The notes under the pieces: generated by a model | What the model saw: only the letters and a program-made list of their open reading frames with translations | Told to the model about the DNA's origin: nothing | The model's database searches: none | Source: Pedobacter westerhofensis | GTDB lineage: Bacteria > Bacteroidota > Bacteroidia > Sphingobacteriales > Sphingobacteriaceae | Assembly: GCF_900182595.1 (NCBI RefSeq) | Contig: NZ_FXTN01000014.1 | Location: 1 to 64,000 of the forward strand | Length of the DNA: 64,000 nucleotides | Direction: 5' to 3' | Shown: positions 1 to 8,593 of the stretch, piece by piece | Numbering within the stretch: the stretch's first letter is position 1 | How the letters are laid out: every line of letters begins with the position of its first letter | Position numbers and translations under genes: made by a program

Positions 1-28
1 GGTTTTTTACTGTTCATTGTGTCCATAA

Positions 29-454
29 GTTTATACTAATTTACTTATTCTTACTCTTGATTATCAAGAGTTGACACAGTTTGATTTACAGTCTCCCAAA
101 CATCAGTTTGTGACCTCATTTACCAGTTTCCTGGCACAAACTGAATGCAATTATTACACGGAGGCCATGTCTGATTCCCTGATCCTTTATATTCATGTGG
201 ACCAGTTAAATTTGCTCTACCGCCAGTCTCACCAATGGGAGCGCTTTGGCAGGCTGGTAGCAGAAACCGCATACCATACGGTCATGCGAAATACTGAAGG
301 TTTTCTTTTTAAAAAAGCAGAAGACAGGTATCTGGAAATGCTGGAGCAGCATCCCGATATTTTTAGTTCTATACCACTTTATCATATTGCATCCTACCTG
401 GGGATACAAGGTCCTTCACTGAGCCGGATCCGAAAGAGATTAGTTCATAAATAA
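29..454 (+). pseudogene. Crp/Fnr-family regulator, N-terminally truncated
   Basis: The frame opens after a TAA at 26-28 and encodes the second half of a Crp/Fnr regulator: the end of the cNMP-binding-type barrel, the dimer helix and the C-terminal HTH (HIASYLGI...LSRIRKRL). Full-length relatives have about 190 residues; here about 60-65 N-terminal residues (the first barrel strands) are missing and replaced by an unrelated stretch with a stop. The only start in the frame is a TTG at 71, rare in this phylum. No other frame upstream supplies the missing part before the window edge. It is most likely a 5'-decayed gene; a short expressed protein from the TTG is the alternative. Confidence 0.6.
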
Positions 455-518
455 GCTCCCGTTGACCTTTCAAGCTATCCTGTCACTTAAAAGTCACATA
501 CATTTTCGGTATTCTGAT

Positions 519-534
519 TTTAACCCAGGTTAAA
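519..534. promoter_or_regulatory. 16-bp palindrome TTTAACC-CA-GGTTAAA, candidate operator
   Basis: Perfect 7-bp arms around a 2-bp centre, 57 bp upstream of the lipoprotein hydrolase start at 592. A TAGTATTG box (one mismatch to TAnnTTTG) follows at 556-563. The cognate regulator is unknown; no second copy was noticed in the window. Confidence 0.4.
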
Positions 535-591
535 CTCCTGCCCATGTTTTCATCCTAGTATTGCGCAGCCTAAACAATTAGGCAATACATT

Positions 592-1401
592 ATGAAAAAA
601 ATAATTTTAAGGGCACTCTTCGGAGTGCTGATCATGGCTGGGTTTTTTTCCTGCTCAAAGGATGAACATCATGATTCGCAATCAGGGAAAACATATGTTA
701 TCGTTCCGGGAGCCTGGCAGGCCCCTTATGCATGGGCAACGGTGAAAGCAGAACTTGAACAGGCAGGCAATAAAGTAGTAGTTGTTGAGCTGCAGGCGCA
801 TGGAAAGGATACTACCGCCGATGCGCATACATCCATCAATCTGTATAGGGACAGGGTGGTTACTGCTGTTAACGGACTAAGCGGTAAGGTAATCCTTGTA
901 GGGCACAGTCTGGGAGGAGAGGTGATATCTGCTGTTGCAGAAGCTATTCCCGGCAAGATCGACCGACTGGTTTACCTTGCTGCATTCCTTCCCGCAAGCG
1001 GGCAGTCTGTATACGACCTGGCGAGTACAGACACGACTTCTCTACTGAGGATATCAATCATTCAATCAGGGTATGTCCTCGACCTTATCCATGATAATAT
1101 CGCGAATATTTTTATCCAGGATGGCACAACGGATGAAAAGAACCTGGTGTTGAGTAATTACCGCTTTGAACCAGGCCTCCCCTTCAATGATAAGGTTACA
1201 CTCTCTGCCACTAATTATGGAACTGTAAAGAAGTACTATATACACACGCTTCTGGATCAGGCGGTAACCTACAAGCTGCAAAAACGGATGGTTGCCGGTG
1301 CCGGAATCATACAGGAATATAACCTGAATACCAGCCATAGCCCTTTTCTTTCAAAACCCGATTCTGTAACGATACTGCTGACAAAAATTGCTGCACAATA
1401 G
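592..1401 (+). CDS. alpha/beta hydrolase lipoprotein
   Basis: A 269-residue serine hydrolase predicted to be a lipoprotein: the signal peptide ends in a lipobox (GFFSC, Cys21), so it should be anchored in the envelope. The core starts with a VPGAW oxyanion-type motif near residue 40 and has the nucleophile elbow GHSLGG with Ser106. A His in the SHSPF segment near residue 249 is a good catalytic His candidate. It resembles the EstC/salicylate-esterase-like group of small alpha/beta hydrolases. The substrate cannot be read from the sequence. It stands alone on the plus strand, convergent with the dehydrogenase at 1517, with a palindrome in its upstream region. Confidence 0.85.
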   Translation: MKKIILRALFGVLIMAGFFSCSKDEHHDSQSGKTYVIVPGAWQAPYAWATVKAELEQAGNKVVVVELQAHGKDTTADAHTSINLYRDRVVTAVNGLSGKVILVGHSLGGEVISAVAEAIPGKIDRLVYLAAFLPASGQSVYDLASTDTTSLLRISIIQSGYVLDLIHDNIANIFIQDGTTDEKNLVLSNYRFEPGLPFNDKVTLSATNYGTVKKYYIHTLLDQAVTYKLQKRMVAGAGIIQEYNLNTSHSPFLSKPDSVTILLTKIAAQ

Positions 1402-1418
1402 AATAAGTGTATCTAGTA

Positions 1419-1484
1419 AAAAGACTGTCCTTATTCAGTTCTTCGATATGGGTAATATCAAGTCCTGTTGAGGCACAGTCTTTT
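1419..1484. repeat. Inverted repeat AAAAGACTGT / ACAGTCTTTT
   Basis: Perfect 10-bp arms (1419-1428 and 1475-1484) separated by 46 bp lie between the convergent genes ending at 1401 and 1517. The second arm ends in TTTT on the plus strand and the first arm gives TTTT on the minus strand. A shared bidirectional termination structure fits the position, but the loop is long. Confidence 0.4.
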
Positions 1485-1516
1485 AAGTAAAAAGCGATGC
1501 TGAGAACAGCGTTGTT

Positions 1517-2386
1517 TTATTGGAATATTTCTTTCCTGCTGGTGATAAACTCAAGCATTCCCGTAGGGATTTTACCTGTAATCTCTTCTATAAAGTCATT
1601 CGTTCCTGAAAATAAACCATCCCGGCAATCCTGGGCTACCGCCGTTATATGCTGTATGTGATAATCGGAGCGTTTATCTTTCAGATATTCTGCAAATTCG
1701 GGGATCTCCATAGAAGCGTAGGTAATTTTTCTTCCAAGAACTTCGCTGAGTATTTCTGCCACATCATATTGTGTAAGCTCGACCGGGCCAAAAAGGGGAT
1801 AAGTTTTTCCGGCATGTGCCGATGGGTTGGCAAGAATTGCTGCGATCACATTTCCCTGGTCTTCAGCAGTCACAGGTGCGTACTTTGCGTTGCCAAACGG
1901 TAATGTAAGGCGGTCGTTTTCTCTGATTTCCCCGGCAAAATAGGTAGTCCACTCTGCAAAAAAGGTGGGCCTGATGTGAGTAACAGGTACACCTGAACGG
2001 TCAAATATGCGTTCTGCAACCCAGTGGTTCTGCGCTGCATGACTTTTTGATATTCTTCTGGCAGAGATCTGTGACATATTTAAGATATGACACACGTTTT
2101 GTTCCAGCGCAGCCTGTGCAAAAAAGGCTGTTGATTCAATGATACCGCCGATAGTAATCGGATATACATAGTAAGCTGCAGATATACCTTCCAATGCATT
2201 ACTTACATCATCAAAAACAGAGATATCTCCCTGCACAACTTGTACTCCTCTTTTTTCCAGCTCGTCTGATCGTCTGTCTATCCTGTGGACCATAGCCCTG
2301 ACAGAAATTCCAAGATCAAGTAATCTGTTAACCGCATTTCTGCCTGTTGAACCGGTAGCGCCGGTTATTAAAACTTTTTTTTCCAT
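1517..2386 (-). CDS. NmrA-like/azoreductase-type short-chain dehydrogenase
   Basis: A 289-residue atypical (extended, NmrA-like) SDR. The N-terminal VLITGATGSTGR dinucleotide-binding loop starts at residue 5, followed by a basic loop (MVHRIDRR) that suggests NADP(H) preference. Such proteins reduce quinones, azo dyes or act as NADPH sensors; the exact substrate is open. I place the start at the ATG at 2386, because the longer open frame to 2494 adds a 36-residue leader with no family resemblance. It is transcribed divergently from the gene at 2544, with a perfect palindrome at 2494-2513 in the shared upstream region. It is a close structural relative, in length and C-terminal layout, of the amber-interrupted gene at 5960. 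Confidence 0.85.
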   Translation of the reverse strand: MEKKVLITGATGSTGRNAVNRLLDLGISVRAMVHRIDRRSDELEKRGVQVVQGDISVFDDVSNALEGISAAYYVYPITIGGIIESTAFFAQAALEQNVCHILNMSQISARRISKSHAAQNHWVAERIFDRSGVPVTHIRPTFFAEWTTYFAGEIRENDRLTLPFGNAKYAPVTAEDQGNVIAAILANPSAHAGKTYPLFGPVELTQYDVAEILSEVLGRKITYASMEIPEFAEYLKDKRSDYHIQHITAVAQDCRDGLFSGTNDFIEEITGKIPTGMLEFITSRKEIFQ

Positions 2387-2493
2387 GATATGATTTAAAT
2401 GCTGTTGCTGCTCCGGAAAATTTATTAAGGCATGTCGCAAAAACTTCTTTCGCTGGGATGACATACAGCTGAGTAATAAAATATACTTTTGCA

Positions 2494-2513
2494 AATATAC
2501 CGAACGGTATATT
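2494..2513. promoter_or_regulatory. Operator, TATACC-GAAC-GGTATA palindrome
   Basis: A 20-bp palindrome (9-bp perfect arms, AA centre). A TACTTTTG box, an exact TAnnTTTG -7 element, lies at 2484-2491, so the palindrome covers the expected transcription start. A repressor bound here would block the plus-strand gene and possibly the divergent dehydrogenase. The same TATACC-N4-GGTATA core recurs at 3303-3318 and, with one mismatch, at 9752-9767. The form fits a TetR-type site. Confidence 0.65.
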
Positions 2514-2543
2514 ATGATTACTGATATTTTAAAAAATAAAATT

Positions 2544-3272
2544 ATGAATGACGGAACAGAACTTTTATCACTGGTAATTGAAGCTCACGGGGGCATTGAG
2601 AGATGGAATCAACTTAAAGAAGCAGACATTCACGTGCAGATTGGAGGGTTTACCTGGATCTATAAAGGCCAGCCCGACCTGCTGAATGATATCCATTACC
2701 GGGCTCAGCTGCATCATCAGTATGGGAATTATTACCCCTTTGTCTCCCAGGACAATCTCAGTGTATTTGAAACCGGAAGGGTAGCTATTGAGACAAAAGG
2801 CGGAGAGCTGATTGAAGAATTGCTGCATCCCAGGGCTAGTTTTGCAGCACATACACGTGAAAGCAAATGGAGCAAACTACAGCTGGTATATTTTGCAAGT
2901 TATGCCATGTGGAACTATCTGACATTTCCCTTTAATTTCACTTTACCTGGTTTTATGCTTCAGGAAGTAGAGCCCTGGACAGAAAACGGAGAAAGCTGGA
3001 GGCGATTGGAAGTGACATTTCCGGATTACCTGGAAACCCATAGTAAAAAACAAACATTTTACTATGGGGAAGATGGCTTGCTCAGAAGGCATGATTACAA
3101 TGCTGTTGTTCTTGGCGGCGTTCCGGCAGCTCATTACGTGTACAATCACAAAGACTTCTCAGGCATCATGATACCAACAAAAAGGCGTGTGTATAGTCGT
3201 AAAGAGGATAACAGCTTTTCAGCAGAGCCTGTCTTTATTACTATTGATATTCTTGATGTTAAACTCAAATAA
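2544..3272 (+). CDS. Conserved protein of unknown function (about 242 residues)
   Basis: I do not recognise a named family. The protein has no signal peptide or membrane segment. It is rich in aromatic residues, with many beta-strand-like segments (for example GGFTWIYKGQ, LRRHDYNAVVLGG, HYVYNHKDFSGIMIPTKRRVY). The order of strands recalls LolA/LppX-like half-barrels that bind hydrophobic ligands, but this is only an impression. The start at 2544 is preferred; an in-frame ATG at 2514 abuts the operator and would add 10 residues. Its expression is probably set by the operator at 2494-2513. The divergent partner is an NmrA-type reductase, which hints at a shared substrate or stress. Confidence 0.7.
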   Translation: MNDGTELLSLVIEAHGGIERWNQLKEADIHVQIGGFTWIYKGQPDLLNDIHYRAQLHHQYGNYYPFVSQDNLSVFETGRVAIETKGGELIEELLHPRASFAAHTRESKWSKLQLVYFASYAMWNYLTFPFNFTLPGFMLQEVEPWTENGESWRRLEVTFPDYLETHSKKQTFYYGEDGLLRRHDYNAVVLGGVPAAHYVYNHKDFSGIMIPTKRRVYSRKEDNSFSAEPVFITIDILDVKLK

Positions 3273-3302
3273 TGAGGCAGATAAGTATGGCAGGTTGTCA
3301 GT

Positions 3303-3318
3303 TATACCAATTGGTATA
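3303..3318. promoter_or_regulatory. Operator, TATACC-AATT-GGTATA palindrome
   Basis: A perfect 16-bp palindrome 29 bp upstream of the lipoamide dehydrogenase start. It has the same half-sites and 4-bp spacing as the site at 2496-2511, so the same repressor probably acts on both. Confidence 0.65.
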
Positions 3319-3347
3319 TTTATTGATGGCTTTAAAAAAAATTTGAA

Positions 3348-4757
3348 ATGGAAACTCAATATGATTTGATCGTTATCGGGTCCGGACCTGGTGGTTATAC
3401 CGGTGCCATCCGCGCCTCGCAACTGGGGTACAAGGTGGCAATTATAGAGAAATATGACGTCCTTGGCGGTACCTGTACCAATGTGGGGTGTATTCCGGCA
3501 AAAGCATTGCTTGACAGTACAGAACATTTTCACCAGGCAAAGGAGCAATTTACCACCCATGGCATAGAGCTGAGCGGCGGCGAGCTGAAACTGAATTTTA
3601 CGCAGTTTATTAAGCGTAAAGCTGAAGTGATAAGTTCCAACGTTTCGGGCCTCAACTATCTGATGAAAAAAAATAAGATCGATGTGCATGTGGGTAGAGG
3701 GAGTTTTCTGGACAGCAGTCGGCTAAGCGTAACCAGAGACGGGAAAGTAACTGAGCTGACAGCAAAGTATTTTATCATCGCGACTGGTTCCAAGCCATCT
3801 ACTATACCTGGTGTTGTGATTGACAAGGACAGAATTATTACCTCAACTGAAGCTTTGTCGCTCACAGCGCAGCCAAAATCGATGGTGATTATTGGTGGCG
3901 GTGTGATTGGTGTAGAACTGGCCTCAGTTTATGCCCGTATAGGTACAGAGGTGACCATCATCGAATATACCGATTCCCTGATTCCAACCATGGACAGAGA
4001 GCTGGGAAAAGCCCTTTTCAAGACCCTGGGTAAACTCAACATCAAAACATTGCTGAGCAGCAAGGTGCAGTCGGCCGCAAACCTTGGGGAACAGGCTGCT
4101 ATCCGCTTTCTGGACAATAAGGGAGCTGAGCAGGAGATCTTTGCAGACTATTGCCTGGTAGCAGTAGGGCGTAAGGCTTATACTGAAGGCTTAAACCTGG
4201 AAGCAGCAGGCGTTGAAACTGAAAAAAATGGTAAAGTAAAGGTGAATGCACAGCTGCAGACAAATGTGCAGAACATTTATGCGATAGGCGATGTGATCGA
4301 CGGGCCAATGCTGGCACATAAAGCAGAAGATGAAGCGGTTTTGGTTGCCGAAGTAATCAACGGGCAGAAGCCGCATATCAATTATAACCTGATACCTTCA
4401 GTAGTTTATACCTGGCCGGAAGTGGCCTCGGTAGGTTCTACAGAAGAACAGTTAAAAGCTCAGGGTATAGCTTACCAGAGCGGCAGTTTTCCTTATTCGG
4501 CAAGCGGCCGGGCCAGGGCAGCAATGGACACTGACGGTTTTGTGAAAGTATTGGTATCACCGCAATACGGTGAAGTGCTTGGCGTTCATATTATTGGCCC
4601 GCGGGCAGCCGATGTGATTGCACAGTCTGTTGTTGGAATGGAATATGAAGTTACGGCAGAGGATATGTACAGAATCAGCTATGCGCATCCTACATATTCA
4701 GAAGCTTTAAAAGATGCCTACCTGATCGCCGCAGGTCAGGGGGCAATTAATATATAA
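3348..4757 (+). CDS. lpdA: Dihydrolipoyl dehydrogenase-like flavoprotein
   Basis: A 469-residue FAD-dependent pyridine nucleotide-disulfide oxidoreductase. It has the FAD loop GSGPGG at residue 11, the redox pair in GGTCTNVGCIP (Cys43 and Cys48), the NAD-binding GGGVIGVE, the second FAD motif YAIGDV, and the C-terminal HPTYSE carrying the catalytic His-Glu. Length and layout match E3 of 2-oxoacid dehydrogenase complexes, which oxidises dihydrolipoamide with NAD+. No E1 or E2 gene is adjacent. It sits instead under a stress-type operator and before a metallo-hydrolase, so it may be a second, inducible copy rather than the housekeeping subunit. Confidence 0.9.
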   Translation: METQYDLIVIGSGPGGYTGAIRASQLGYKVAIIEKYDVLGGTCTNVGCIPAKALLDSTEHFHQAKEQFTTHGIELSGGELKLNFTQFIKRKAEVISSNVSGLNYLMKKNKIDVHVGRGSFLDSSRLSVTRDGKVTELTAKYFIIATGSKPSTIPGVVIDKDRIITSTEALSLTAQPKSMVIIGGGVIGVELASVYARIGTEVTIIEYTDSLIPTMDRELGKALFKTLGKLNIKTLLSSKVQSAANLGEQAAIRFLDNKGAEQEIFADYCLVAVGRKAYTEGLNLEAAGVETEKNGKVKVNAQLQTNVQNIYAIGDVIDGPMLAHKAEDEAVLVAEVINGQKPHINYNLIPSVVYTWPEVASVGSTEEQLKAQGIAYQSGSFPYSASGRARAAMDTDGFVKVLVSPQYGEVLGVHIIGPRAADVIAQSVVGMEYEVTAEDMYRISYAHPTYSEALKDAYLIAAGQGAINI

Positions 4758-4782
4758 TTTACACCGTCTAAATATCAAAAAT

Positions 4783-5469
4783 ATGAAAATTACCTATTAC
4801 GGGCACTCCAGTTTTGCTGTCTTTGCCGGAGGCAAAAACATCCTTTTCGATCCCTTTATTTCAGGAAATGAACTGGCTAAAATTGTTAACATCGATGAGA
4901 TTGCTGCTGATTACATTTTTGTATCACACGGGCATTTTGATCACATACTGGATGTTGTGAATATAGCAAACCGTACCGGCGCACTGGTGGTTGGGAGCTG
5001 GGAGCTGTATGATTATTTTAGCAAACAGGGTCTCAAAAATGTTCATCCACTTAATCCGGGCGGTAAAGTGAGTTTTGATTTTGGCAGTGTCAAATCTTTT
5101 ATCGCCCAGCATTCCAGCAGCTTTCCTGACGGCAGTTATGCGGGGGCAGCAAGTGGATTTGCCTTTCAGACTACGGAGGGAAATTTTTACTACAGCGGAG
5201 ATACAGCCCTGACGCTGGATATGTCCCTGGTGCCAAAATGGGCAGCTATGGATTTCGCGGTTTTCCCGATAGGCGATGTACTAACGATGGGTGTAGAGGA
5301 TGCAATTGAAGCGGCTAAAATGGTGCAGGTGAAAAAGGTGCTGGGTGTACATTATGATACCTTTGGATTTATCAAACTTGATCCGGCAGAGGCGATACAG
5401 ACATTTCAGAAAGCTGGAATGACTTTAAGCTTGCCTGCAATTGCTGAGACCATCGAGATTGATCTATAA
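4783..5469 (+). CDS. UPF0173-type metallo-beta-lactamase-fold hydrolase
   Basis: A 228-residue MBL-fold protein. The SHGHFDH motif (His49, His51, Asp53, His54) is the zinc-ligand signature, and a second ligand set is seen at SGDT near residue 145 and in the GVHYD segment near residue 190. The short MKITYYGHSS N-terminus is typical of the UPF0173 metal-dependent hydrolases. The substrate is unknown. It starts 25 bp after the lipoamide dehydrogenase on the same strand, so the two are probably one transcript under the operator at 3303. Confidence 0.85.
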   Translation: MKITYYGHSSFAVFAGGKNILFDPFISGNELAKIVNIDEIAADYIFVSHGHFDHILDVVNIANRTGALVVGSWELYDYFSKQGLKNVHPLNPGGKVSFDFGSVKSFIAQHSSSFPDGSYAGAASGFAFQTTEGNFYYSGDTALTLDMSLVPKWAAMDFAVFPIGDVLTMGVEDAIEAAKMVQVKKVLGVHYDTFGFIKLDPAEAIQTFQKAGMTLSLPAIAETIEIDL

Positions 5470-5471
5470 AC

Positions 5472-5504
5472 ACTTGTATTTAGCAAGTAATGTTCTTATT
5501 TTTG
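5472..5504 (+). promoter_or_regulatory. Promoter and HxlR-type operator
   Basis: ACTTG-N7-CAAGT (5472-5488) overlaps a consensus Bacteroidota promoter: TTG at 5474-5476, 20 bp spacer, TATTTTTG at 5497-5504. It is placed to autoregulate the HxlR gene at 5528. The same 17-bp design occurs twice upstream of the dehydrogenase at 14590. Confidence 0.65.
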
Positions 5505-5527
5505 TGAAGGAATTATAAACTCAAAAG

Positions 5528-5947
5528 ATGAAACAGATCACGCAGCGTTCTAAATGCCCGGTTAGTTTTTCACTGGACTTTCTCGGAGATAAATGGTCCC
5601 TGCTGATTATTCGTGACATCATGGTATATGATAAATTCACTTACGGTGATTTTTTGCAGTCTGACGAAAAGATATCCACCAATATTTTGGCCGACAGGCT
5701 GGCTGCGCTGGAGCAGAATGGCTTTATCACCCGTCGTGTTTCTGCTGAAAAAAAGAATAAGATCATTTATGAGCTGACAGAAAAATCTGCCGACCTGGTT
5801 CCAATCATTATGGAATACAATATCTGGGGCGCCAAATATAACCCGGACGGGGAACAGGCGCTGATAGAGGAATTGAAGAAGGACAAACAGAAAATGATAG
5901 AAAAATATCAGGACAAGATCCGTAGAAATCTGGGAGCTTTGTCCTGA
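5528..5947 (+). CDS. HxlR-family transcriptional regulator
   Basis: A 139-residue winged-helix protein of the HxlR family. It has the family N-terminus with one conserved Cys (Cys10 in SKCPVSFSLDFLGDKWSLLI), then the recognition region ISTNILADRLAALEQNGFI and the wing. In HxlR proteins such as YodB this Cys senses quinones or other electrophiles; that role here is inferred. An operator-like palindrome overlaps its own promoter. The next gene (5960, minus strand) is convergent, ending 12 bp away. Confidence 0.9.
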   Translation: MKQITQRSKCPVSFSLDFLGDKWSLLIIRDIMVYDKFTYGDFLQSDEKISTNILADRLAALEQNGFITRRVSAEKKNKIIYELTEKSADLVPIIMEYNIWGAKYNPDGEQALIEELKKDKQKMIEKYQDKIRRNLGALS

Positions 5948-5959
5948 TATTTTTTGTAA

Positions 5960-6826
5960 CTAAATCTTTGTCCCGTAAACGAACCTCAGAAATTTTTCTA
6001 AACTCTCAGGTTTCCTGCCCAGAATATCTTCGAGATCGGTAACAGTCTCTTCAAACTCTCCCGCTTTCATCGCTGAAGCCCAGTCGGACGCAAATTTAGC
6101 GTAAAAAGGAGGGATGCCCGACAATTCCTAATAGGCAACATATTCATCAACGGGAAGATCAACTACAGGAATATCTTTACCCGTAATTTCTGATAAAATG
6201 CGGGCAATATCCTGGCGCGACCAGCTTTGGCTGTTGGCAAGAGTGACCTGGAGCGGATATTTATGATCGGCAGTAATGATCTTTGCAAGTGCTTCGCCAA
6301 GATCTGAACGTGATGCTACAGCTGCGGCACCATCTCCCGAAGGGAATAGCACGCCTTTTTCAATAACACCCGGTCCAAGCAGAAATGGAATAACATCTAT
6401 GTACAAGGCGTTGAGTGCGATGGTGTAAGACAATCCCGATGCTGCCAGCAGTTTCTCCATATTAACTTCTCTTTCAGTTACGCCGGGAATGACCCAGCCA
6501 CTTTCTTTTTTCCCCTGTATACCGGTATAAAGCACATATTTTATGCCTGCATTTTTCGCAGCAAGTATCGTATTGGCTTCGAAACTCTGGTCTGAAAAGG
6601 CTGGTGAAGATATCATCAATAATTTGTCTATCCCCGCAAATGCCGCGAGCAAACTATTATAATCGGAGTAATCTCCCTGTCTTACTGTGATGCCTGCGTC
6701 TACTAATTCCTGAGCCTTTTCGGGATTCCGGGCAAGTGCAACAATCTGCTCTGAGGGTATAATTCTGAGGAGTGCTTTAATGGTTTCCGCTCCTAAAGCG
6801 CCGGTTGAACCTGTTATTAAGATCAT
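5960..6826 (-). pseudogene. NmrA-like/azoreductase SDR interrupted by an in-frame amber codon
   Basis: The reading starts at 6826 (MILITGSTGALG, Rossmann loop) and runs to a TAG at 6130-6128 after 232 codons. The same frame then continues without interruption for 55 more codons to a TAG at 5962-5960. The continuation (IPPFYAKFASDW..., LGRKPESLEKFL) is the normal C-terminus of this family, and the total of 288 codons plus stop matches the 289-residue paralogue at 1517. One point change, for instance from TGG or CAG, explains it. It may be a recent null allele, a truncated but working enzyme, a readthrough site or a sequencing error. It lies 35 bp after the aldo/keto reductase and is probably co-transcribed with it. 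Confidence 0.8.
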
Positions 6827-6861
6827 AAAATTTATGCTGGTTTTGTTTATAATTAAGTTTA

Positions 6862-7917
6862 TTATGCTACTGCATGTTTGATTTCAATATGTCCTGAGCC
6901 TCTGCCAAAAAGATTGTTTTTGGACTGTTCTGTTATTTCATGCGGTGAACCCAGGCTGACCTGGCTAACCGTGTTCAGCTGTTTGATCTGGTCAGCTGTA
7001 AGTACCAGATCAATTGAAGAGAGGTTATCTTCAAGCTGCTGCAAAGTGCGGGGGCCGATTACCGTAACTGTAGATAAACTACATTCATCATGCTTCTGAC
7101 GTATCCAGGCCAATGCCACATCTATCAATTTCGCTCCTTTTTCTTGAGCTATCGCTGCTACCAGATCTATGATGGCTGTTTCGCGTTCGCCTTTTTCATC
7201 TTTCACGAGCATACCGCCAGCAACCGCTTTTCTTGAATTTGGATCTTCTTCCTTATTTCTGTACTTCCCGGTCAGGGTGCCTCCGGCGAGCGGCGACCAA
7301 AATGCAACACCCAGCCCCAGCGCTTCGGCCATTGGCAACAGTTCCCGGTCAGCCGTGCGCTCAATCAGGTTATACTCCGTCTGAATACCGATGATCGGTG
7401 CCCAGCCTCTCAGATCAGCAAGCAACGCTGCATTGGCCACCCGCCATGCAGGAAAATTGGAAAAGCCCGCATAGTTAATCTTTCCCTGGCGCACGAGATC
7501 GTCAAGGCCCATTACAATTTCTTCTATCGGTGTTTGTCCGTCATTAAGATGTACCCAGTACATGTCCAGGCGGTCCGTTTTAAGTCGTTTCAGGCTTTCC
7601 TCTACAGCGCGCATCATGGCTTTGCGGTTATTGCCGGTAGTATTTAACTCCCCGGAGCCAGCACTGTATTTTGAGGCGATTACAAAGTTATCTCTCTCGC
7701 TTTTCAGGAATTCCCCTATGTATGACTCCGACGCGCCCGACTGGTATTGGTCTGCAGTGTCTATAAAATTGCCTCCGGCCCCGGCATAGCGGTCGAAAAC
7801 AAGTTTCGCCTCTTCTTTTGTTGAACCAAAAGGCCATACTGTTCCAAAGTTGCCTGTACCTAAGGCAAGGTTTGAGACCCTCAGGCCTGATTTCTGTCCA
7901 AATATTTGATATTTCAT
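6862..7917 (-). CDS. Aldo/keto reductase
   Basis: A 351-residue NADPH-dependent aldo/keto reductase with a TIM-barrel fold. The catalytic tetrad is visible: Asp and Tyr in DTADQYQSG, Lys in IASKYS and His in YWVHLND. The C-terminal cofactor segment (TVIGPRTLQQLEDNL) is also present. It belongs to the YghZ/Kvbeta-like group by layout; the substrate is probably an aldehyde or ketone. A 14-bp operator-like site (7936-7949) lies 19 bp upstream and is identical to one at the adjacent TetR gene. The SDR at 5960 follows after 35 bp, so the two reductases form a TetR-controlled unit. Confidence 0.9.
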   Translation of the reverse strand: MKYQIFGQKSGLRVSNLALGTGNFGTVWPFGSTKEEAKLVFDRYAGAGGNFIDTADQYQSGASESYIGEFLKSERDNFVIASKYSAGSGELNTTGNNRKAMMRAVEESLKRLKTDRLDMYWVHLNDGQTPIEEIVMGLDDLVRQGKINYAGFSNFPAWRVANAALLADLRGWAPIIGIQTEYNLIERTADRELLPMAEALGLGVAFWSPLAGGTLTGKYRNKEEDPNSRKAVAGGMLVKDEKGERETAIIDLVAAIAQEKGAKLIDVALAWIRQKHDECSLSTVTVIGPRTLQQLEDNLSSIDLVLTADQIKQLNTVSQVSLGSPHEITEQSKNNLFGRGSGHIEIKHAVA

Positions 7918-7935
7918 GAGATGACAATAAATAAA

Positions 7936-7949
7936 ATAATGATCGTTAT
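7936..7949. promoter_or_regulatory. TetR operator copy 1, ATAATGATCGTTAT
   Basis: A near-perfect palindrome (one mismatched pair) centred on GATC, between the TetR gene and the aldo/keto reductase. The 15-base string ATAATGATCGTTATA is repeated exactly at 8580-8594. Confidence 0.65.
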
Positions 7950-7970
7950 ATTTTGTGTTAAAAAAAATTC

Positions 7971-8570
7971 TTAGTCCCTGACTATGCTTTTTGCGACCTC
8001 CATTGCGATCTCCAGCATTTCATCAGACTGCTTTCTGCTTCTGGATACACTATACATCAGAAATCCGAATTCAGAAAGGGCAATGATATGCAATGCTGTT
8101 TTTTCAGCCTTGGTTTCCGGGCGGAAAACACCTTCTTTAATTCCCTGCTGAATAACGGTGACCAAATCTTTCTTCCAGAGCATAATTCCTTCTGCGGCCT
8201 TTTTACGCAAGGCCTCAAAAGTATCGTCAGCATCAACAAGGGCATTTTGCATAGGGCAACCTCCTTCAGGGAATTTCAGGTTCGCAGAACTGTGGTAGGC
8301 TTGTATATACATATACAACTTATCTTTTGTAGTGGTACATTTATTAACCTCAAGCTGTACAAGCCTGCGAAAATTCGCAAGATTATAATCAAAGGCAGCA
8401 AGTGCAACTTCTTCCTTATTTGCAAAGTTGCCATAGATACTACCGCTTGTGAGTTGGGTGGCCTTGGTCATATCAGTAATAGAAGTACCTGCATAACCCT
8501 TCTTATTGAAGATTGCTGCAGTAGAAGCAATGATGTGTGCACGTGTTCTTTCTGTCTTTGACATTTCCAT
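7971..8570 (-). CDS. TetR/AcrR-family repressor
   Basis: A protein of about 199 residues with the TetR N-terminal HTH (TRAHIIASTAAIFNKKGYAGTSITDMTKA...GSIYGNFANKEEV) and the C-terminal domain GGCPMQNALVDADD typical of the YxaF/LmrA-type subgroup. The start is set at the ATG at 8570, 4 bp after an exact -7 box TATATTTG (8582-8575, minus strand), which implies a leaderless mRNA. An ATG at 8564 is the alternative. An operator palindrome overlaps that box and an identical one precedes the downstream aldo/keto reductase. It is therefore probably an autorepressor that also controls 6862 and 5960. Confidence 0.9.
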   Translation of the reverse strand: MEMSKTERTRAHIIASTAAIFNKKGYAGTSITDMTKATQLTSGSIYGNFANKEEVALAAFDYNLANFRRLVQLEVNKCTTTKDKLYMYIQAYHSSANLKFPEGGCPMQNALVDADDTFEALRKKAAEGIMLWKKDLVTVIQQGIKEGVFRPETKAEKTALHIIALSEFGFLMYSVSRSRKQSDEMLEIAMEVAKSIVRD

Positions 8571-8579
8571 GTGACAAAT

Positions 8580-8593
8580 ATAATGATCGTTAT
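8580..8593. promoter_or_regulatory. TetR operator copy 2, ATAATGATCGTTAT
   Basis: Identical to the site at 7936-7949. It overlaps the -7 box TATATTTG (8582-8575, minus strand) of the TetR gene, the expected place for autorepression. Confidence 0.65.

Noticed and set aside
3219..3689. 156-codon minus-strand open frame opposite the lipoamide dehydrogenase start
   Set aside because: It overlaps two well-supported plus-strand genes and has no protein-like motifs; a shadow frame.
6512..6540. TATACCGGTATA within the SDR at 5960 as a fourth operator of the TATACC family
   Set aside because: It has no 4-bp spacer and lies inside coding sequence far from any start.
8088..8561. 157-codon plus-strand open frame
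   Set aside because: It lies wholly antisense to the TetR gene at 7971, which has all family motifs.
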